DNA from: Lentisphaerota bacterium
GTDB lineage: Bacteria > Verrucomicrobiota > Kiritimatiellia > UBA8416 > VGWI01
NCBI GenBank assembly: GCA_016873655.1
Contig: VGWI01000006.1
Location: 1-60,471 of the forward strand
Reading direction: 5' to 3'
DNA length: 60,471 nucleotides
Under the pieces are notes generated by a model, which did not search any database, was not told where the DNA came from, and saw only the letters and a program-made list of their open reading frames with translations. Of this stretch, positions 46,973 through 56,248 are shown piece after piece (positions within the stretch are counted from its first letter, which is position 1; every line of letters begins with the position of its first letter). Made by a program: the position numbers and the translations under genes.

Positions 46973-47744
46973 AGATCTCGCTCGGCCGGTCGGGATATGT
47001 GAGCAGCACGCGCACTCCCGCATGCCCGGCGGCGGCAACCTTGCCCGACACTTCCCTCAACGCCGCGGCTGGATCGTTGCACTCGGCGCTGAGGTGGGCA
47101 AGATAGACGCATGCGAGGTCGGGCCCGGCGATCTCCGCTATGAGTTCGGCGGCCTGTGTGTTCGACATATGGCCCTGCCGGCCGCTGATCCGCTGCTTCA
47201 ACATCCAGGGGCGCCTGGAATCGCGCAGGAGCCCGACGTCATGGTTCGCCTCGATTACTATCGCGCGGCAGTGCCGCAGCCGCTGGCGTATCAGCTCCGT
47301 GGCCATCCCCATGTCCGTCACCACCGCAACCCGCGCGCCGCCGCCGGAAACGACGAACCCGACAGGATCATAGGAGTCGTGCGGAACGGAGAACGGCTCG
47401 ATGGAAAGATCGCCGACCGTGAACGCGGTGCCGGTCTCGAAAACGTTCCAGCTCAGGCCCCGCATCTTCTCCTTGCGCTCGAGGGCGTCTATCGTGCCGG
47501 TGTTCGCGTAGAGCGCCATTCCGGTGCGGCGAAACAGCACGGGGATGCCGCTTATGTGGTCGTCATGCTCGTGCGTGAGGCAGACAGCGCGGACCGAGGC
47601 GAGATCCGCGCCGACCGCGGCGAGGCGGCCGGCGGTCTCGCGCCCGCTCAATCCGGCGTCAACCAGAACGGCGGAGCTGTCGGACGCCACGTACGTGCAG
47701 TTGCCCGTACTTCCGCTGCCAAGAACGCATACCTTGAGTGACAC
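46959..47744 (-). CDS. MBL-fold metallo-hydrolase (YycJ/WalJ-like)
   Basis: LKVCVLGSGSTGNCTYVASDSSAVLVDAGLSGRETAGRL...CLTHEHDDHISGIPVLFRR...EANHDVGLLRDSRRPWMLKQRISGRQGHMSNTQAAEL. Confidence 0.92.
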   Translation of the reverse strand: MSLKVCVLGSGSTGNCTYVASDSSAVLVDAGLSGRETAGRLAAVGADLASVRAVCLTHEHDDHISGIPVLFRRTGMALYANTGTIDALERKEKMRGLSWNVFETGTAFTVGDLSIEPFSVPHDSYDPVGFVVSGGGARVAVVTDMGMATELIRQRLRHCRAIVIEANHDVGLLRDSRRPWMLKQRISGRQGHMSNTQAAELIAEIAGPDLACVYLAHLSAECNDPAAALREVSGKVAAAGHAGVRVLLTYPDRPSEIFTAL

Positions 47745-47804
47745 TCCACCCCTCCGCCAACTTTTCCTTGTCGCGCAAACACCCGATCTTGCAGTATGGC
47801 CCCT

Positions 47805-47819
47805 GCCTTGAGGCAAGGC
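47805..47819. repeat. Short perfect inverted repeat GCCTTG-AGG-CAAGGC just upstream of rpoN
   Basis: Direct reading; 6-bp arms, 3-nt loop, 10 nt before the ATG. Confidence 0.5.
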
Positions 47820-47828
47820 CAAAACACC

Positions 47829-49259
47829 ATGCCGGGACAAACACTATCACTTTCTCAGTCGCAGCAGCTTCAGATGATTCTGGCGCCGCAGCTCCGCCAG
47901 TCGCTGGAAATGCTGCACCTGCCGATCCTTGAACTGCGGGCCATGATCCAGAAGGAGATGGAGCAGAACCCCACCATCGAGGAGAAACTGCCCGGCACGG
48001 AGACGATCGAAATCGAGCCCGGCACGGGCAAGACCGAAGAGTCCGAAGAAATGTCCTTCAAGGAGGAGTTCGAGGTACTCTCCAAGCTCGACGAGGAATG
48101 GCGCGACTACTTCTTCCAGGACTTCGAGAGCCGCCCGCACTCCCAGGAAAGCGAGGAAAGACGCCAGTATCTCCTCGATTCCCTGCCGCAGCGGGAGTCG
48201 CTCCAGGAACACCTTCTCAACCAGCTGCACCTGGCCGGGCTCTCCGACCGCGACAGGCAGGCGGCCGAACTCCTGATCGGCAGCATCAACAACGACGGGT
48301 ACCTGACCACGGGCACGGAGGAACTGGCGGCTTCGGCAAACTGCGACGCCACACACCTGAACGACCTGCTGACCATCATCCAGGATTTCCACCCGAGCGG
48401 CGTCGGCGCCAGGGACCTGCGCGAATGCCTGCTGATCCAGCTCGAACGCCTCGGCCAGAGCGATTCGCTTGCCGCCGCCATCGCCCGCGAACACCTGGAG
48501 CTGCTCGCCGCCCGCAAGATACCCGACATCGCCAGGGCGCTGAGGGTTACGAACGAGGATATCGAAGCCGCGATGCGAATGATATCCTCGCTCGACCCGA
48601 AACCCGGCAGGCTCTACTCGGACGACACGTCCAACTACGTCCTCTCCGAGGTCGTTGTGAAGAAGGTGGACGGGAAGTATGTCGTCATCCTCAACGACGA
48701 CCAGCTCCCCCACATCCGCATAAGCAAGCAGTACCGCGCGATGCTCGAGGATGAGAACATCAAGCCGGAAGTGAAGAGCTACATACGCGAACGCATCCGC
48801 TCCGGGGCGTTCATGATCAAGAGCATCCACCAGCGGCAGAAAACGATCTACCGAATAGCGTCGGAAATCGTCACCCGCCAGACCGAGTTTCTCGACAACG
48901 GCGTTTCCCACCTGAGGCCGATGACGATGGCGGAGATAGCGCGCGCGGTGTCGGTGCACGAAACAACCGTGAGCCGCGCGGTGTCGAACAAGTACATGAA
49001 GACGCCCATCGGCGTGTACGAACTGAAGTACTTCTTCACACCCGGCATAAAGACCAGCGACGGCAGCGAGGTGTCCAACAAGTCGGTCAAGGACATGATT
49101 GCCGCGATGGTGGCGCGGGAGGATCCCACGAACCCGCTTTCAGACCAGCACATAATGGAAACCCTGAACCAGCAGGGCCTGCAAATCGCCCGCCGTACGA
49201 TCGCGAAGTACAGGCTTGTTCTCCACATTCCTCCTTCGCACATGAGAAAGAGTTACTGA
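47829..49259 (+). CDS. rpoN: RNA polymerase sigma-54 factor
   Basis: LSLSQSQQLQMILAPQLRQSLEMLHLPILELRAMIQKEMEQNPTIEE; HETTVSRAVSNKYMKTPIGVYELKYFF; RpoN box ARRTIAKYR. Confidence 0.97.
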   Translation: MPGQTLSLSQSQQLQMILAPQLRQSLEMLHLPILELRAMIQKEMEQNPTIEEKLPGTETIEIEPGTGKTEESEEMSFKEEFEVLSKLDEEWRDYFFQDFESRPHSQESEERRQYLLDSLPQRESLQEHLLNQLHLAGLSDRDRQAAELLIGSINNDGYLTTGTEELAASANCDATHLNDLLTIIQDFHPSGVGARDLRECLLIQLERLGQSDSLAAAIAREHLELLAARKIPDIARALRVTNEDIEAAMRMISSLDPKPGRLYSDDTSNYVLSEVVVKKVDGKYVVILNDDQLPHIRISKQYRAMLEDENIKPEVKSYIRERIRSGAFMIKSIHQRQKTIYRIASEIVTRQTEFLDNGVSHLRPMTMAEIARAVSVHETTVSRAVSNKYMKTPIGVYELKYFFTPGIKTSDGSEVSNKSVKDMIAAMVAREDPTNPLSDQHIMETLNQQGLQIARRTIAKYRLVLHIPPSHMRKSY

Positions 49260-49299
49260 GCCGCTTCACGCCCCGAGCCCGGGTGGGCGGCCGCCCGCC

Positions 49300-52200
49300 A
49301 TGGAGGCCAGCCGCATGCTCGAAAGCCTGTCCGGCCCGGCCGCCGCGCTGCTCCGCGCGCCGCGGCCCGTTGCCGTTCCGCGCCTGCCGCTGGCGGCGGA
49401 AGCCCTTCTCCTGCGCGCCATGCACCGCGAATCCGCCGCGCCGCTGGTGTGGATCGCGGACTGCCAGGCTTCGCTCGATGCGATGCACCGGAACTTCCGC
49501 GCGCTCGCGCAAGGCCCGGATCAGGACCCGGCAATTTACTTCCCGCCGCGGGATGCCGCGCCGGGAAGCCGCGGCGACACGGACATCGAAGGACACAGGC
49601 TTCACGCCCTGCGCGCCGTCTCGCTCGCCTGCACGCCCGCCTCGCGGTCGCAGCCGCTGATTCTCACGACCGTCCAGGCCCTGATGCAGCAGGCGCCCGA
49701 CCCCGCTTCGCTCGACCGCGTGGCGGTGAGCCTGCGCGAGCACGAAGAAGCCGACCTCGGCGCCGTCGCGGAACGGCTCGACGCCATGGGCTACCGGAGA
49801 ACGGTCGAAGTGCGCGAGAAATCGGAATTCACAGTTAAAGGAGGGCTTCTCGACGCATGGTCGCCGGATTCGGAAATGCCGGTCCGGATCGAGTGGTTTG
49901 GACAGAAGATCGAGTCGCTGCGCACATTCGACCCGCTCACTCAGGTTTCCGTACGGAAGACCGGAGCCGCCTCGCTCCTGCCGGCAACGGAGCCGGGAAC
50001 ACCGGCGGCCGGCCTGCTTGACTTCCTTCCGGGCAACACGGTCTTCTGGTGGAGCGACATGCCGGGCGCAGCCGAACACGCCGGCGTCTTCGCCGAAAGC
50101 CTCACGGAATCCGGCGCCGCCGCGCGTTTCGCAACATGGGAGGAGCTCGCTGCCGCGGTATCCGGACGCGCGCAGGGCGTCGAAGTGCAAGGCGCGTCTC
50201 TCGAGGCCGCCCCGGTCGAAGGCTTCCCGGCCTTCGAGCCGGTGTTGCCGCCGGCCCCCGCGGCCGCCGGCATGTTCGAGCCAGACCGAGCCGGGGCCGA
50301 ACGGCGCAGACTTATCGGCCGCCTGTGCGAACTCGCCGGCGCCGGATGGGATGTGGCCGTCTTTCTCGACACCTCCGGCGAACTCGAACACTTCAGGGAG
50401 AACCTGCCGGAAGGCTGCGGCGTGCAGGCGCGCGTCGGCGCCGTTTCCGAGGGGTTCATGTGCCCGGCAATCCGGCTGGCGCTGGTCTGCGAGGGCGATA
50501 TCTACGGACGCAAGAAACTGCAGGTCGGGCGCTACGATCCGCGACCGCGCAAACCCGGCGCGGCCGAGGCCGGCGACCGGATAGGAGACCTGTCGCAGGT
50601 GGAACCAGGCGAACTTGTCGTGCACGCCGACCACGGCATCGGCCGCTACCTCGGCCTCTTCGAGATAGCGTTCGAAGGCAGAACCCAGGAGGTCATCTCG
50701 GTCGAGTACGCCGACAACGCCCGCCTGCATGTTCCCGTCTCGCAAAGCCATCTGCTCAGCCGCTACACCGGCGTTTCGCGCCACCACATCACCCTCCACC
50801 GCCTCGGGGGTAAACGCTGGGCGCGCGAGAAGTCCGAGGCGGACAGGGCCGTGGCGGATCTTGCGGCGTCGCTCATAGAAACGCAGGCGCTGCGCGAGAC
50901 GCTCAAAGGCCGGCCGTTCGCGGCGGATAACGTCTGGCAGCGCGAGTTCGAGGCGGCGTTCCCCTACCGGGAAACGCCCGACCAGCAGGATGCCATCGCC
51001 GACGTGAAACGCTGCATGGAGGCGGCGCGGCCGATGGACCTGCTTGTCTGCGGAGACGCCGGCTACGGCAAAACCGAGGTCGCGATGCGCGCCGCGTTCA
51101 AAGCCGTGATGGACGGCGCGCAGGTGGCCGTGCTCGTGCCGACCACCGTCCTGGCCCAGCAGCATTTCAGCACTTTCACCGACCGCATGGCCCCGTTCCC
51201 CGTGCGCATCGGAATGCTGAGCCGCTTCTGCTCGCCGGCGGAACGCCGCGACGTGCTGGCGGGAACGGCGGACGGTTCAATGGATATCGTCATCGGAACA
51301 CACGCGCTCATCGGGTCGAACGTGAAGTTCCGGGACCTGGGATTGGTGATCATAGACGAGGAGCAGCGGTTCGGCGTGCGCCACAAGGAATGGCTCAAGA
51401 AGACCCGGGCAATGGTGGACGTTCTTACGATGACCGCCACACCGATCCCGCGCACGCTGTACCTGAGCATGACCGGCGCGCGGGACATGAGCCTTATCCA
51501 GACCGCCCCGCGCGAAAGGATAAGCGTGGAAACCGTCGTGTCCCGCAACGACGACAACGTTGTGCGCGGCGCCGTTCTGCGCGAACTGAACAGGGGCGGG
51601 CAGGCGTTCTACCTGCACAACCGCGTCATGACGATCGAGCGCGCCGCCGCCCGCCTGCGCGAACTGGTCCCCGAAGCGCGCATCGCTGTTGCTCACGGCC
51701 AGATGCCGGCGGCGGCGCTCTCCCGCATCGTGCGCGGCTTCATTTCCGGCGACTCCGACGTGCTGCTGTGCACCACGATCATCGAGAGCGGCACCGACAT
51801 CCCGAGGGCAAACACAATCCTGATCGACCGCGCCGACCGCTTCGGGCTGTCCGAGCTGTACCAGCTCCGCGGCCGGGTCGGCCGCGGCAAGCAGAAGGGC
51901 TACGCATATCTCCTCCTCCCGCACGGCCGGGTGGAAGCCCTCGCGAGGAAGAGGATCGAGGCCCTCATGCGCCACTCCGAGCTCGGAGCGGGATTCCACC
52001 TGGCCCTGCGCGACCTGGAAATAAGGGGCGCAGGAAACCTTCTCGGCCCCCAGCAGAGCGGGCATATCAATGCCGTCGGGTTCGGGCTCTACTGCCAGCT
52101 CCTGCGCAGGTCGGTGGCGAAAATGAAGGGCGACAAGGTCCCGGAGATCGTGGAGACGGAGGTTGTTCTGGATTTCATCACACTCTCGACGTCGCACCCG

Positions 52201-52572
52201 GAGGATCCGTCGGCGGCCGCAATCCCGTATTCATACATAGAGGATGAACCCGTGCGCGTGGGCGTCTACCGCCGCATGGCGGAAGCGGCCGACCCGGCGG
52301 ACGTCAAAGCCCTGCGGGCGGAACTCGGCGACAGGTTCGGCCGCATTCCTCCGGCGCTGGACAGGTTCCTGAAGATATGCGAACTGCGCACGGTCTGCGC
52401 CGCACAACGGATCAGGCGCGTCGAAGCGCGCGAGGGCAAGGCGATGTTTGAAGGGCCGTCAGGTCTGCTGATGAAACAGCGCAAGTTCCCGCGGCTGTCC
52501 CAGGGCTCACCTGACGCATGCCTGAACGAACTTCTCCGCCTCGCCCGCACCATCCCGCGCTGGTCCACCTGA
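49300..52572 (+). CDS. mfd: Transcription-repair coupling factor
   Basis: LVVHADHGIGRYLGLFEIAFEGRTQEVISVEYADNARLHVPVSQSHLLSRYTG (RID), DLLVCGDAGYGKTEVAMRAAFKAV, IIDEEQRFGVRHKE, TMTATPIPRTLYLSMTGARDMSLI, IESGTDIPRANTILIDRADRFGLSELYQLRGRVGR. Confidence 0.97.
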   Translation: MEASRMLESLSGPAAALLRAPRPVAVPRLPLAAEALLLRAMHRESAAPLVWIADCQASLDAMHRNFRALAQGPDQDPAIYFPPRDAAPGSRGDTDIEGHRLHALRAVSLACTPASRSQPLILTTVQALMQQAPDPASLDRVAVSLREHEEADLGAVAERLDAMGYRRTVEVREKSEFTVKGGLLDAWSPDSEMPVRIEWFGQKIESLRTFDPLTQVSVRKTGAASLLPATEPGTPAAGLLDFLPGNTVFWWSDMPGAAEHAGVFAESLTESGAAARFATWEELAAAVSGRAQGVEVQGASLEAAPVEGFPAFEPVLPPAPAAAGMFEPDRAGAERRRLIGRLCELAGAGWDVAVFLDTSGELEHFRENLPEGCGVQARVGAVSEGFMCPAIRLALVCEGDIYGRKKLQVGRYDPRPRKPGAAEAGDRIGDLSQVEPGELVVHADHGIGRYLGLFEIAFEGRTQEVISVEYADNARLHVPVSQSHLLSRYTGVSRHHITLHRLGGKRWAREKSEADRAVADLAASLIETQALRETLKGRPFAADNVWQREFEAAFPYRETPDQQDAIADVKRCMEAARPMDLLVCGDAGYGKTEVAMRAAFKAVMDGAQVAVLVPTTVLAQQHFSTFTDRMAPFPVRIGMLSRFCSPAERRDVLAGTADGSMDIVIGTHALIGSNVKFRDLGLVIIDEEQRFGVRHKEWLKKTRAMVDVLTMTATPIPRTLYLSMTGARDMSLIQTAPRERISVETVVSRNDDNVVRGAVLRELNRGGQAFYLHNRVMTIERAAARLRELVPEARIAVAHGQMPAAALSRIVRGFISGDSDVLLCTTIIESGTDIPRANTILIDRADRFGLSELYQLRGRVGRGKQKGYAYLLLPHGRVEALARKRIEALMRHSELGAGFHLALRDLEIRGAGNLLGPQQSGHINAVGFGLYCQLLRRSVAKMKGDKVPEIVETEVVLDFITLSTSHPEDPSAAAIPYSYIEDEPVRVGVYRRMAEAADPADVKALRAELGDRFGRIPPALDRFLKICELRTVCAAQRIRRVEAREGKAMFEGPSGLLMKQRKFPRLSQGSPDACLNELLRLARTIPRWST

Positions 52573-52611
52573 AACGCTGACGCCGATCTCCCGGACAACC
52601 TGCGCTTCTCG

Positions 52612-52974
52612 TCACAGGCCCGCGAGTCTTCGCGCTGCTGCTTCCTGCGCCATGCGTGACGCCCGGCGCTGTGCGGCCACCGTGTCAACGAGACCGGCGG
52701 CATATAGGATCAGTGCGACAAACAGCGAAATAACCGCCGCCGCGGCAGCCGGCAGCATGTTGCCGGTTCCATCCACCCGCTCAGGGGCGAAGCCGAGGCA
52801 GTAATACACCCACAACACGCGCCCGGTGAACGCAAGGCAGGCTGTGAAGGAAGCAAGAAACCCGCCGCCGAAGAATGCCGCGGCAACCGGCCTGCCCTGC
52901 AGGAGCTGGCCTGCCCCAGGCATCACGAACGCGGAAAGAAGAACCGCGTTGCGGGCTGTGCCGCTGCTTTTCAC
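52612..52974 (-). CDS. Small integral membrane protein (PGAGQ...G motif, TM2/DUF5683-like)
   Basis: GTG start at 52974: VKSSGTARNAVLLSAFVMPGAGQLLQGRPVAAAFFGGGFLASFTACLAF...; three hydrophobic segments. Confidence 0.6.
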   Translation of the reverse strand: MKSSGTARNAVLLSAFVMPGAGQLLQGRPVAAAFFGGGFLASFTACLAFTGRVLWVYYCLGFAPERVDGTGNMLPAAAAAVISLFVALILYAAGLVDTVAAQRRASRMAQEAAARRLAGL

Positions 52975-53099
52975 CGCGCATCCATTTCCGCACGCAACGG
53001 CATGCCCGGTTGCGGCGACATCCTGTACCCGACCACGAAATCCGTGTTCGAACTGCCCACAACGACGACGATCCCCGGCACCCCTTCGCAAGCGGCCAT
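52971..53099 (-). pseudogene. N-terminal remnant of a PfkB/ribokinase-family gene
   Basis: MAACEGVPGIVVVVGSSNTDFVVGYRMSPQPGMPLRAEMDAR*: VVVGSSNTDFVV...PxPG matches the ribokinase N-terminus but stops after ~40 aa. Confidence 0.6.
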
Positions 53100-53314
53100 G
53101 CGCCCCCCAGTCAGGCAGAGTTTCATTCCCAGACACCGGCAAGGCAGCAGAATACCCGCACGCCTGTCTTGCAGCAAGAGACACCATGCCGCCTGCTGTC
53201 GTGATCTCCCCGCAAGCCCGACACCTGTCTGCATGACCTGCCCGACCTCGGCTAGACACTGTCAGGCTCCATGCGACGTCAATGCGGCGGCCCCGCACTG
53301 TCGCACAAACCATG

Positions 53315-53343
53315 TTGCGTTGGGCATGGGGCGGGACTACTAT
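53315..53343 (+). promoter_or_regulatory. Candidate sigma70-like promoter for the porin-rSAM-SDR cassette
   Basis: TTGCGT-17 nt-TACTAT about 70 nt upstream of ATG 53414, which is preceded by GGGAGGA. By eye only. Confidence 0.35.
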
Positions 53344-53413
53344 CGCCGCAGCCCGCCGGTGCGCGCCGCTCGGTCGCGGCCGCGGAACGGCGGAACGAAG
53401 GGGAGGAACGTCC

Positions 53414-54637
53414 ATGAAGAAGTCCGGGAGTCTGGTCTGCATGGCGGGCGCGGCGGCATTGCTCCTTCTCGCGGCAAACGCGTCGGCAAACGGGTTCCGC
53501 AATCCTCCCGCCGGCGCGGCGGCATTGAGCCTCGACGGCGCCAAGAGCACGCTTGTGGAGGATCCTTCCTCGATTTCGCACAACCCGGCGAACCTCGCCG
53601 AGGCCACGAAACCCTCCGTCATGGTTACGGCCAACCTCGTGGCCGGACGCGTGAAGCGCACCAACCCGCTCGGCGCCTCGGCCACCACGGAGAACGGTGG
53701 CGCGCTTCTGCCCGACATCTACATGGTATGGCCGCTGCAGGAAGGCAAGTTCGTGTTCGGGCTCGGGATGAACACGCCGTACGGCCAGAACATCGAATGG
53801 AACGAGATAGTTTCCTTCCCGTACTACTCGTCGCTGGCGGTGGTCAACGTGAATCCCACGATCGCGGCAAAGCTCGGCGACAGCATCCTCGTCGGTGTCG
53901 GCGCCGACCTCTATCTCTCCACGCTGGAAAACCGCGTTTCCGCTTTCCCGCTGGGCCGGCTCTCGATGACCGGCAGCGGCGCGGCCGTCGGCGCGAACGC
54001 CGGCGTCACCTGGAAGATGACCGACCGGCAGCGCCTGGCCCTCACCTGCCGTTCCGCGTTCGACATTGACTACGAAGGCGATACTGAAATCGCCTCGTAC
54101 GGCATGCCGCTGCCACCGCCCCTGCAGGAGAAGAGCGACTTCGAAACAACCATCAAGTATCCGAACGTCGTGACGCTCGGGTACGGCATCCGCGTTTCGC
54201 AGAACGTGCGCGTCGGCGCCGACGTGGAATGGCTCGATTTCTCGCGCAACGACAGGATGACCCTCGATCTCGGCATAAACACGCTGTTGATCGGGCCCGG
54301 CGCCATTGTGCTGAACGACTGGGAAGACATCTGGACCGCGGGTGTCGCCGGCGCATGGAAGGTTGGCGAGAACGTCGAACTCCGCGCGAGCTACAGGTAT
54401 CTGCCCACGCCGATCCCTGACGACACCTATGCCCCCAGCTACCCGGACAACGACCGGCACATCGTGGCGGCGGGGATAGGGCTCAAACAGGGCCCGCACT
54501 CGCTTGACATGGCGGTCGCACACAATTTCATCGACAAACGCGAAATCGAAATCGGCCTCGGGAATCCCAACTCGCCGCCGGGCAGCTACGAATACGCTTC
54601 TCTAATCGGAAGCGCTGCCTACCGGTTCGAGTTCTGA
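53414..54637 (+). CDS. OmpP1/FadL/TodX-family outer membrane transporter
   Basis: Signal peptide MKKSGSLVCMAGAAALLLLAANASANGF; SISHNPANLAEATKPSVMVTANLV; FVFGLGMNTPYGQNIEW; NVRVGADVEWLDFSRND; terminal AAYRFEF. Confidence 0.88.
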   Translation: MKKSGSLVCMAGAAALLLLAANASANGFRNPPAGAAALSLDGAKSTLVEDPSSISHNPANLAEATKPSVMVTANLVAGRVKRTNPLGASATTENGGALLPDIYMVWPLQEGKFVFGLGMNTPYGQNIEWNEIVSFPYYSSLAVVNVNPTIAAKLGDSILVGVGADLYLSTLENRVSAFPLGRLSMTGSGAAVGANAGVTWKMTDRQRLALTCRSAFDIDYEGDTEIASYGMPLPPPLQEKSDFETTIKYPNVVTLGYGIRVSQNVRVGADVEWLDFSRNDRMTLDLGINTLLIGPGAIVLNDWEDIWTAGVAGAWKVGENVELRASYRYLPTPIPDDTYAPSYPDNDRHIVAAGIGLKQGPHSLDMAVAHNFIDKREIEIGLGNPNSPPGSYEYASLIGSAAYRFEF

Positions 54638-54660
54638 GAGTCCCGCGGACAGAGGGAGAG

Positions 54661-56241
54661 ATGGGGAGCAACAACGGGTTCGGCAGGCCGCTGTTCTACA
54701 GCTTCTCAGGGGAACTGGACGAAATCGCCCACCTGTTCCCCAGTGAGCGCCTGGCGACTCTCGCAGCCATCTCTCTCGCTCGCGGCGCGGATGCCCTCGT
54801 ACTCGACCGGTCGAACTTCACGGATCTGACCCGTTTCGGGGCCGGGTTCATGCGCCGGCTCGGAGACATGTCCTTCGACGAGAAGGATGACGGGTACATG
54901 CAGGTCGTGCGCGGCGAGGCCGACGCCATCCTGTCCGGGAAACCGGACATTCTGTTCGTCAACCTGTGGCAGGGAACCGGGTTCAAGTTCTCAGCCGACC
55001 TCGCCCGCCTCCTGCGCGGACTTGCGCCGGACCTGCCGGTTTACGGGATCGGCCAGAAGGTGGACTGGTTCACCGGCCATATCCTCGAGCTCGCCGGCGA
55101 CGCGTTCGACGGGCTTGTCGCCGGGCTGGGCTACGGCGCGGTCCGCCGCCTGCTCGCCGGCGACGCGCCGGAGTCCGTCCCCGGCCTGATCCGCCGCAAC
55201 AAGGGCGTGGTGGTCAGCGACCAACCGCCGCTGACGAACGTGGACGACTTCCCCGCCCCCGCGTACTCCGAAGATGTCTACCGCCACATAGACCGCAAAG
55301 TGCCGATCTACGAGCTCTCCCTGTCGAACCAGGCGTGTCCGAACCGCTGCGTCTACTGCGTGCGCCCGGAGAATTACGGACGCCGCCTCCTGAAGCGCGA
55401 TGTGGCGGGCGTGGTTCGCGAAGCCGTCCACATGTTCGAGCGCGGCATAACGCACTTCAGGGTGATTGATTCCACCCCGCCGCGACGCGCCCTTACGGAA
55501 CTTGCCCGGGGACTGATCGATGCCGGACTTGAGGGAAAGATCGCGCTCTGCGGCTTCTCGCGCGCCGATGTCGCCGGTTGTGAGGATTTCACGCTGCTCA
55601 GGAAGGCCGGTTTCGTGTCGCTCTTCTTCGGCATAGAAGCGCTGGACGATGAACGCCTGCTCGCCCTGCGCAAGGGAATCACCTTCGACCAGGTCCGTTC
55701 CACGCTCGAGAGAGTGCACTCGGCCGGAATACGAACGGTCGGAAGCCTGATATTCCCCACGCCGGGCGAGACGCAGGAGACAATGGACAACACACTCGAA
55801 CGCCTCGCGATGCTGCGGCCGGTGCTCGACTCGGCGCTCGTGCTGGCTTCGGGAGTCTATCCGCCCACCGAGTGGGGCCGGCACCCGGAGAAATTCGGGA
55901 TACGGCTGGCCCCCGACTACGTCCGCCAGGGCATCATATACCCGGTCAAGTATCTCGTGCCCATGCGGCACTGGCACCCGCTCCCCTACAGCTATGAACT
56001 GATGGGCAAACCCGCCCGGGATGTGAAGTTCACGGACATTGTCGGGACCCTCGAACGCTTCGTGGAGAAGATACGGAAGGACATGGGCTATCCCGGAGTT
56101 CCCGACTACTACTACCTGATAGCCCACCTCCTCGGCCGGGACCCTGCGGAAACAACCGGCGCGATCGTGAAATGCATAGTGGAACGCAATTACGCCGGGC
56201 TGGACGCGATGTTCGGCAAAGCCCCGGCCGGGAAAGGATGA
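54661..56241 (+). CDS. Radical SAM protein with B12-binding-like N-terminal domain
   Basis: ATLAAISLARGADALVLDRSNFTDL...DILFVNLWQGTGFKFSADLARLLRGLAPDLPVYGIG; radical SAM motif CPNRCVYC; FFGIEALDDERLLALRKG. Confidence 0.88.
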   Translation: MGSNNGFGRPLFYSFSGELDEIAHLFPSERLATLAAISLARGADALVLDRSNFTDLTRFGAGFMRRLGDMSFDEKDDGYMQVVRGEADAILSGKPDILFVNLWQGTGFKFSADLARLLRGLAPDLPVYGIGQKVDWFTGHILELAGDAFDGLVAGLGYGAVRRLLAGDAPESVPGLIRRNKGVVVSDQPPLTNVDDFPAPAYSEDVYRHIDRKVPIYELSLSNQACPNRCVYCVRPENYGRRLLKRDVAGVVREAVHMFERGITHFRVIDSTPPRRALTELARGLIDAGLEGKIALCGFSRADVAGCEDFTLLRKAGFVSLFFGIEALDDERLLALRKGITFDQVRSTLERVHSAGIRTVGSLIFPTPGETQETMDNTLERLAMLRPVLDSALVLASGVYPPTEWGRHPEKFGIRLAPDYVRQGIIYPVKYLVPMRHWHPLPYSYELMGKPARDVKFTDIVGTLERFVEKIRKDMGYPGVPDYYYLIAHLLGRDPAETTGAIVKCIVERNYAGLDAMFGKAPAGKG

Positions 56242-56248
56242 GAACGCC

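Noticed and set aside
45638-47038. 466-aa minus-strand ORF
   Set aside because: Antisense to lpxB; no motifs.
49087-51165. 692-aa minus-strand ORF
   Set aside because: Lies antisense to the 3' end of rpoN and to mfd; composition (Arg/His/Gly-rich) and absence of motifs indicate a shadow ORF.
53292-53319. Possible sigma-54 -24/-12 promoter (TCGCAC...TTGC) upstream of the FadL-like gene
   Set aside because: Spacing between the halves is 8 nt instead of the required 5, and the conserved GG is TC; the sigma70-like reading fits better.
53282-53413. N-terminal extension of the FadL-like ORF
   Set aside because: The 44 extra residues are Arg-rich, and the signal peptide begins at ATG 53414 after a strong GGGAGGA ribosome binding site.
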